The position numbers and the translations under genes are program-made. 64,000 nucleotides of DNA, from NCBI GenBank assembly GCA_003184365.1, contig NKYR01000110.1, forward strand, positions 1 through 64,000, written 5' to 3'. Position 1 is the stretch's first letter; every line of letters begins with the position of its first letter. This document shows positions 57,109 to 64,000 of the stretch, one piece after another. Source of the stretch: Evernia prunastri (taxonomy: Eukaryota; Ascomycota; Lecanoromycetes; Lecanorales; Parmeliaceae). Under the pieces are notes generated by a model. That model saw only the letters and a list, made by a program, of their open reading frames with translations. It was not told the DNA's origin and ran no database searches.

Positions 57109-57876
57109 CTAGACATGCAGATAATCCGCAGCCATCAACAGCTCCAAGCACAGTTCCGGCGGTATCTCCATGTCCGGCACGTCCTTTTCGTCCTTGTGCT
57201 TGAGGTTGTAGTACAGATACTCGCAAACTTTCTCGAGCACGACGCCGCTGTTGGGAGATGAAACGCATTAGTGGAGTCCTCGAAGAGAGAATGAGTTGTG
57301 AAAGTTCGGTGATGAGGCGGGGGCCCCGGGCAAAGGCGGGAGCGCGGGAGGGGGTTTGGAAGGAAAGAAAAGGAAAGGAGAGGAGAGGAAAGGAAAGGAA
57401 AGGAAAGGAAAGGAAAGGAAAGGAAAGGAAAGGAAACGCGTACTTTATAGTGCCGAACGTGCAGCGGCCTGATATCGACTCGGCGAAGGAACCTGTCATC
57501 GTAGAACACCGTCAGTGCATACGTCAAGGCTAGGAAATATGCAAGGGAGGGGGGGGGGCAACCGCACTGTGCGGATCCAACATCTTCTTGATGGTTCCGG
57601 CGACGCAGGCCGCGTCGCGGCTGACGATGAATTCGAAGNNNNNNNNNNNNNNNNNNNNNTGATATCGACTCGGCGAAGGAACCTGTCATCGTAGAACACC
57701 GTCAGTGCATACGTCAAGGCTAGGAAATATGCAAGGGAGGGGGGGGGGGCAACCGCACTGTGCGGATCCAACATCTTCTTGATGGTTCCGGCGACGCAGG
57801 CCGCGTCGCGGCTGACGATGAATTCGAAGCCGTCGCTGGATATCAGCGTCACGTAGGGGGAGGGCGAGGCGGCCAT
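57109..57876 (-). CDS. Elongin C (Skp1-like), locus interrupted by an assembly gap
   Basis: Skp1-fold adaptor that joins cullin-type ubiquitin ligases in eukaryotes. The three exons are 57876-57759, 57492-57444 and 57247-57109, giving 101 residues. It starts MAASPSPYVTLISSDGFEFI and continues AACVAGTIKKMLDPHS, then SFAESISGRCTFGTIN, then GVVLEKVCEYLYYNLKHKDE and ending LMAADYLHV, the whole family signature. Between exons 1 and 2 lies a 21-N gap, with the exon 1 / intron 1 / exon 2 segment present on both sides (57460-57638 and 57660-57838). This looks like two unmerged contig ends; the real intron 1 is probably about 76 nt. Intron 2 (196 nt) contains a GGAAA satellite. The real gene is very likely intact. 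Confidence 0.88.
57363..57435. repeat. GGAAA pentanucleotide satellite
   Basis: About 14 near-perfect AAAGG units, lying in intron 2 of elongin C directly after its donor. On the coding strand it is a long polypyrimidine tract. Confidence 0.9.
57460..57838. other. Assembly gap with duplicated flanks
   Basis: Bases 57639-57659 are N. The sequence ending at 57638 (…GAATTCGAAG) recurs after the gap starting at TGATATCGACTCGG. Apart from one or two G residues in a poly-G run, I find the copies identical. This is typical of overlapping contig ends that were scaffolded but not merged. Confidence 0.9.
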
Positions 57877-59575
57877 GTTGCGGTGTTCGTGGAAGGACTT
57901 TTATTTGGGAAAGGGAGGTTAGGTACCTACCTAGGTAGTAGGTACTAGGTATCTAAAGTAGGATAAAAGTAGCGTGTTGAATGGAACGTGGGGACCCGGG
58001 AGCGCGTGCCGAGGGTGAGTTTCCGAGACGCTAAGGAGGTGGTGTTACCTTACCTTATGTAGATGCACGAGGGACATCCAATTTTGTTTCTTCACTTGTT
58101 CTTTGACTCTTTGAGAAGCACGGGGCGATTCTTTTCACAGGGACAAGGTTATGTTCGTTCGAGCTCTGGCCCTTTCGCAGCAATTGAAATGACATTGATA
58201 CAGAACTTGCTTCCACCAACCCGTGAGTCAATGAGAGCAAATGATGCCGAACTTTCCCTTGTATCGACGCTCACAGTTGGTGTCAAATGTTCTGAACATT
58301 TCAGGGCCATGGCCCAAAAAAAGAAAACAGTCTGTCATCGAACTTTCCTAAACAATTTCTTTTTTATCTATAATAAATCGAAATTCTGCTATCTTCAATT
58401 CTTATGTTATTGTAGTCATTGATAGAAGGAGTCGGATTTTTCTGGTCTATTGCCCGCTAAGAAATACGTAATACCGCTATGTCCGGTTAAATTTTGGAGG
58501 ATGATGACTTTTGACACTGACTGTGGCTTCTCCACTCTGCTCCATTGCGGCATCAGATTTCCTCCGATGCTGCTCTGGGAAATGAGGTTGGGATTGGAGA
58601 AGCTTTCTGCATGGAACGAGACAGAAGCATATACACGCTTCGACGCCCTGGGGAACGTGTGCATTGGGATGCAGAGACCGTAAGAGCACCGAGCACTTTC
58701 ACTCCATGGTCTTCCTTCCAGCCTCAAGCCGTATGGAGTCAGACAAAGAACAGCCTCGGATTGCATGTCGCTGGAAGGCATTGACGCTTAGGCTTATCTC
58801 CACCCAGGTGTGCAATCGTGGGAACAGGTCGAGTGCAGCCGCATGTAGCTTTTCTTAAGGGGAGAAGTCTTGAAGAAGTGGCATTGAGTCACCTTGACCT
58901 CGTTTCCGCCGCGCCAAAAGATCGTGTGCAAATTCATCCTGGAGCAAATTCCTGGTGCGCCTAAGATTTCTCGGTCTCATTGAACAGGGAAACCGTCGTT
59001 ACTTTTGTATCAAGATCTCACGTAAAGCCCGAAGCTGGAAAGATCATCGTCATTACTCCAGGTGTTTGTCGAGAGTGTTCTACCCTACCATATATGACCC
59101 ATATTTCATGCAGTTCGTGCTTCGACTCCGCATTACCTAGTTATGCGCCTATCTTTAGCGACGCTCGCCTACAGGTTGATACGAATATCTTACCGATTTT
59201 GGCAAGGGAAGCGAGGCTGTGAGGGAAGCCGCTCTGCCCGGGACCTTCTATCGATGGGAACTTTACCCGAAGGAGCAAACCTGCATGGCAATTGCATGCG
59301 CCTGCATATAAACAGGGCGTTGGAGCCCCGCCAAGCCACAGCGTCTGTTCTAGGTTGTTTACTGGGTGGCGTAACACCGAGCAATGCCGATTCTGCATCA
59401 TCGAGAAAAGGGTAAAGCCAGATGGCATAGCAAGAAGAGGGGAACTCCCTCGAGCCGTTCCTGCTCATTTCCTGGGGAATTTGTTTCATCCTTCGTACAT
59501 CTCAAACTTCCCTTCGGCGCGTACGTGCATCTCATCACATCTGAGCAGCGTTTATTTTGATCGAGGTGAAACGAC
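57877..59575. other. Intergenic, nothing recognised
   Basis: Starts with a KpnI/AvrII-like palindromic patch (57917-57952). It has several frames of 60-125 codons with overlapping coordinates on both strands and no family resemblance. Confidence 0.45.
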
Positions 59576-60968
59576 ATGGCTTCGGTCGTCCTTGTATTGT
59601 GTCTTGTTGCCCTTGCAAACGTGGTTCTAGGCCAGGACTCAGCGCCTTCTCCTTCATCGGCGGCGCCAAGTGCTGTGACAGCGTCTGGTTCCTTGCAAGC
59701 GACACATATTGTAACCGTGGGAAAGGTATGTGCGCTCCTGGTCTGCAGAAAACGGAGTTGGACAAAGCTGATCAAGCTGTGGCTCCTAGGAGCTGAACCA
59801 GTTTGACCCTGATTCGTTGACAGCCAGTGTGGGAGATGTGATTCGTAATTTTCTCTGTTGCTGAGATGAGTGATCGCTGCTCATACCAAACTTGCAGAAT
59901 TTCAATTCTTTCCACCAAATCACTCCGTTGACCGAGCAGAGTATCAGCAGCCCTGCATACCGTATGAAGATACTGGGGTGAACAAAGTGGGATTCTGGTC
60001 GGGGTTTTACCCGGTCGATAAGATTCTTCCCAACGTCAGTGATATACACGGTGACCACATTGCTTTGCTAAACCCGGTCGTCAGCCTCCAACATGGAATT
60101 TGACCATCAACGACACCGAGCCCATCTTTCTCTATTGCGCAGCCCCCGGCTCATGCATCAACTATCAGATGGTTGGGGTCATCAATCCCGTACGCTGAAG
60201 TCGTCCAAACCTTGATATGTGAGTAGTGCTGACGATCAGCAGAACGACTCAGTATCTCTAGCTACCCAAAAAGAGGATGCCTCTAATGCACAGTACATGC
60301 TAGCACCTGGAGAACCCTTCCCGTCCGAAGGAGGGGTGCCCTCGGGCGATGTCAACCCGGGAACGAATGCGAATGCTGCAACCTCTCCGTCGTCGTCTAC
60401 GCAGCCAGCAGCGTCTTCTTATGCCTCGCACACGCCCGCTGCGTCTTCTCACAAACGATCAACTGGCGCTATTGTAGGCATTGTAATTGGGGGAGTCGCA
60501 GTCGCTGTCTTACTCGGAGCCCTTTTCTTCCTTCTTGGGCGTCAAAAGACCCTGCTCCAGTTCATGAGGGGAAACCAGTACCAGGCACCAGGGGCACAGA
60601 ATCCGCCAGGAGACCAACCTGACATCAGATCGCCACCGCAACAAATGACCTCGTTTTCCAATGCTTCAGCGGTACCATTTTCGGAAACGTCTGTCTACCA
60701 CGAACCTGCTTATGACACCCCTCCGTACACGAGGCATGCAGCACAAGATCCTCTAGCTGCCCCTCAGCCCACCGTGGCTGAGTTGCCCTCACCTGGGGAG
60801 AAGCATATGCAGGAATATATCAGCTCTGATCCTACGGAGATGGAACAACGTGCACGGGAGCCTTATCGGAACAGGGTGCCGACGCCGTTGAGCTTCTGGG
60901 GACGGTCGAAGTCGACGAAGACGCAGTATGCCCCTGATGTGTTCAGAAAATGGCCCAACAGTTACTGA
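59576..60968 (+). CDS. Membrane-anchored extracellular cupredoxin-like protein
   Basis: Five exons (59576-59725, 59790-59844, 59898-60034, 60085-60189, 60240-60968; introns 50-64 nt) give 391 residues. Signal peptide at 1-20 (MASVVLVLCLVALANVVLG). The cupredoxin-like domain spans about 40-148: HIVTVGK, FDPDSLTASVGDVI, PPNHSVDRAEYQQPCIPYE, then PIFLYCAAPGSCINYQMVGV. Of the type 1 copper ligands, His77, Cys132 and Met143 are in place, but the second His position is Ser137, so copper binding may be altered. A Ser/Thr/Ala-rich stalk (195-223) leads to one membrane helix (225-249, GAIVGIVIGGVAVAVLLGAL) and a 140-residue cytosolic tail with Pro/Ser. A likely cell-surface protein of the fungal Ser-rich cupredoxin group. 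Confidence 0.85.
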
Positions 60969-63418
60969 CTGTCAATAGAACATCCGAATTGTCGGCGGAA
61001 TCACCACCTGGAGGGAGGAGCCCAAATATGTCCTCGAGCAGGTTCCAACCTAGTGGATGACAATAGATCTCTGCGGGTTGATGTCTGGTTCATGGCGTCG
61101 GAGCAACGAAATGGAGTCTTGTTAGTTTTATGATGGGTGTCTGGGTCGTGGCTCGGAGGAATATGCCATTTCGGTTTCACGCCACCTTAGTGAGAATTTA
61201 TAACCGTTGATCAAATTGTATACAACTCGCCGTCTTTGTAGAGTAGGAGTAGGGACATTTCCTTGGATTGGCAGAACCCGTGGTCCTAGCGCTCGGATGC
61301 ACTTGATGATATACGGTCAGACAGCCACGCTACGTAACAAACTGACGAACGTGGACCAACAACGGTGGCTTCGAGAGGACGTCTAATGAGTGGGAATGGC
61401 GTGCTGGCCAACGAAGCAAAGGAAAAGGATAGTCGGGATGCTTTGGATTTCACTGCGAGGGAGGGTACATGATGGATCTTGTGCGAGATGAGGCCAGGGA
61501 CAGCCATCTCTTCGTGTCGTCGATGATTGGTCGTGAGGGTGGTGAATATACGGATCTTGGGTATGCAGGGCCCACATGGCTTCGTCGTTCGACATGCGTG
61601 TGGTGTGTGTGATCTGGTAAAGTGGTGGCGGAGAGTGCTGAGCGAATGAGAGCTGGGAATTGGCGTTTTGTTGTCGCCCCGGACGGAAAGAATGGGAGCC
61701 GCGGGCTACCTGGCTGTAGTGTGCATACTTTATCCTTAGCCAAGCTTTTAAATCGAATCAAGCTTCGACGCTTAAGCGAAGCCATTGTCTCCTATACTTT
61801 TTGGGGACCTTTTCCGACGCAGCGGATCCACCACCGCTCGAAATATGTGTACTAGCCTACCCTACATGGTGGTTGCGTGGAACGATCTGGCCTCCTGCAC
61901 ACCTTCTTCCTGCCAACTGCGCGATGACAGTTGACACTTTTGACACACGTAAGCCCCAACTCCTACTCGTATTCCAATATTTCCAAGATAGGTAATGAGC
62001 ATTGGTGGGAGATAGGTAGATACGGTACGTACCTAGATGTTTTGCGTACTCTATGCAAAGACTGATCGGCATATTTTGCCAGTGCCGTGTTGCTTTTCTT
62101 TCTTACACGGTTTGAAAAAGGTTGGAAGTTTGAAGCCTTCCATCATTTGTTAATTAATTCCACGCTTCCCATATGGTTCCCGTGCATCGTGCGACACATT
62201 AAATAATAATTATTATTATTATTCCTTGTCGCCACGAGTTTCTCGGCTGGGCTGTAAGTTACGGCTCTGTTGGAAGGAATATTTTTTTAAAAAAAAACGG
62301 TTTTTGTGTACAGTAAGATTTCCCGACCCTGCTGCAAGCCTGCAAGCCATCATGTAGGACCATTTGAATTATTCCAAATTCCACGGACCCAGATGACGAC
62401 AGCGTGCCATTACAGGCAGTGGCATTTTCGTTCACTACACCAATCAGCCAGAAAAAGAAGAAAAAGGAAGCTTCTCTGCAGTAGAGCGCTGAAAACGGCG
62501 CTGCAGGTGGAAGTGTCAGAGCCTCGTGAGTGGTCACAGGATTATATGTCTGTCTGTGTTGTGACAAGTACCTATACGGAGAATGAATAATGATGAATGG
62601 ATGATGAATGAAAGACGATACATGATACATGATCGAAAAGTTAGAAAATGTTTGGAAGATAATATTAATACGTATGTAGATTGGAAATTCAGCAGTGACC
62701 AGTCGTTAAGGAAATTCTGTCATTTTGTTAGTGGGGCTTTTTAAACTTCGAAAACAATAGTTAGAGTGAAGAAGAAGATGAAGATGAAGATGAATAACAA
62801 TACTACTGATAATAATAAGTAATCGAAATATAAGTAGAGAAGAAAGAATAAATAGGCAAATAATAAGTAAGGTGATGATAAGTAATCGACTCCTGAGAGT
62901 ATACCGTACGGTACCTTAGAGTACTCGTAGATTTAAATAATTCAATGGTAAACCCCCCCGTAACTATAAACTATAACGCTAAGGAAGAGCTGTTCCGGGT
63001 CCTCTGGGCCCTAAGAGTTTCTTAGATCCCCTATCCTATCCCAGAAAAACATTCCGCTCTCCAAACCTTTGAAACCACCCAGAAATAATAATAATACTAC
63101 TACCTAAGTTATCTTGCTTCACACTCTTAAGTTAATCATCTTCACATCACTTTCGCAAAGCCATCACCCTTCTTGCCCTTCCATACAAAGGACAAAGAAA
63201 GCCGCCCAGATCACAGCTTCCAATCAATCCCGCAACACTGGCACCTGATTTGACGACTCGGGATCGGCCGCATTTGCAGCAAACCAATCCGCCTAATTCA
63301 ACCACCCGGACAAAGGACACAAACATGCGAGATCGTGTCGCATCAAGAATCACCCGGATGCGATACTGTTGAACAAATTGTTGTCGCCCGTCGCGCCCAA
63401 ACGGGCGTTACTCCACCA
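60969..63418. other. Intergenic, AT-rich, microsatellites
   Basis: About 2.45 kb. Contains (TAA)n-like runs near 62200-62222 and 62770-62880, and a KpnI palindromic patch near 62906-62925. No supported gene; the last 300 bases are upstream DNA of the kinesin gene. Confidence 0.5.
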
Positions 63419-64000
63419 ATGGCCAGCTCACCGCCATCTTCCCCGCCTCCTGCACGACCAATGAGCGCAATCTTCCAGGCAAACAGGAGCCAGAGTCGGC
63501 TGAGTTATACCAGCAAGCAGGATGGAGGCAGCAGAAACTCAGACGAGGATGGGAGAGCAGCGGTCTCGGTCAAAGTTGGTATGCAGCTATTGATGACTCT
63601 GGGGTGGTACAGCACGCGTATGCTAATCTCTTATCACCGTAGCTGTGCGAATTCGTCCACCGCTGCGGCCCAATGATCCCGGCTTCGAAGTCATCCCTCA
63701 ACGCTTTCAGAGATCAATGGTCCACGACACCTCACCAACAAGCCTAGCGATCGAGTCACCACATGGGCAGAAACTGTTCGTCTTCGATAGGGTATTCGGG
63801 GAGGATGTTTATCAAGAGGGGGTTTGGCAATACGTGAATGAAAGCGTCGAGGCTTTCGTGCAGGGTTATAATGTGTCTGTTCTGGCCTACGGGCAGTCCG
63901 GATCCGGAAAATCCTATACGATGGGAACGTCGGGTCCTGCTGAGCAGAGTGATCCTCGACTCATGGGTAGGTTGAACCGATGGGCGGATTGATATCGCGG
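63419..64000 (+). CDS. Kinesin motor protein, 5' part only
   Basis: Microtubule motor whose gene runs off the window. Exon 1 is 63419-63578 and exon 2 is 63643 to about 63966, where ATGG meets a GTAGGT donor; intron 1 is 64 nt with a GTATGC donor. The N terminus is Ser/Pro-rich (MASSPPSSPPPARPMSAIFQ). After the splice the motor domain starts VAVRIRPPLRPND, continues FVFDRVFGEDVYQEGVWQYV and contains the nucleotide-binding loop AYGQSGSGKSYTMGTSG. The usual GQTGSGKTYT has Ser in place of both Thr. The start of the motor domain so near the N terminus suggests a plus-end-directed N-kinesin, possibly of the KIF4 type. The rest of the motor and the tail are not in this window. Confidence 0.88.

Overview
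The window reads as nuclear DNA of a filamentous ascomycete (Pezizomycotina). Support for this: most genes are interrupted by 49-125 nt introns with GT(or GC)-AG ends and CTAAC/CTGAC-like branch sites; there is a highly reducing polyketide synthase, a Clr5-domain protein, a NACHT NTPase with a fungal N-terminal domain, and a Tc1-like transposon carrying GC-to-AT mutations. Intron positions were inferred by joining reading frames, and every multi-exon model given here closes to a whole number of codons. I could not place the genus.

Layout. 1-14 kb: a secondary-metabolite locus, with a DHA2-type MFS exporter (minus, 833-2749) divergent from a 12-exon highly reducing PKS (plus, 5595-13705). A C2H2 zinc-finger protein follows at 16890-18504. 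18.5-27 kb: AT-rich, gene-poor DNA with a degenerate minisatellite, a Tc1/mariner element with intact terminal inverted repeats (23319-25241), and directly beside it a ~1.48 kb giant inverted repeat whose arms are filled with oppositely oriented minisatellite units (about 25242-26722). 27-35 kb: accessory genes, a Clr5-domain protein and an NLR-like NACHT protein.

35-51 kb: mainly housekeeping genes, namely a small hypothetical gene, an arrestin-like protein divergent from a PPIL3-type cyclophilin, a SET-domain protein, ZPR1, a possibly frameshifted ORF, an RNase H-domain protein with a candidate mitochondrial leader, an intron-containing tRNA-Leu(UAG), an F-box/zinc protein and an F-box/LRR-like protein. 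53-64 kb: a secreted protein, tRNA-splicing endonuclease subunit Sen54, elongin C (its locus broken by an assembly gap), a membrane-anchored cupredoxin-like protein, and the 5' part of a kinesin cut by the window end.

Two places look like assembly joints rather than biology: a 414-bp direct repeat separated by a single N at 24168, and a ~180-bp direct repeat flanking a 21-N gap at 57639-57659. The most unusual natural structure is the minisatellite-filled palindrome beside the transposon. Two introns in the PKS/MFS locus appear to use GC donors. No CRISPR array, rRNA or viral gene was seen.
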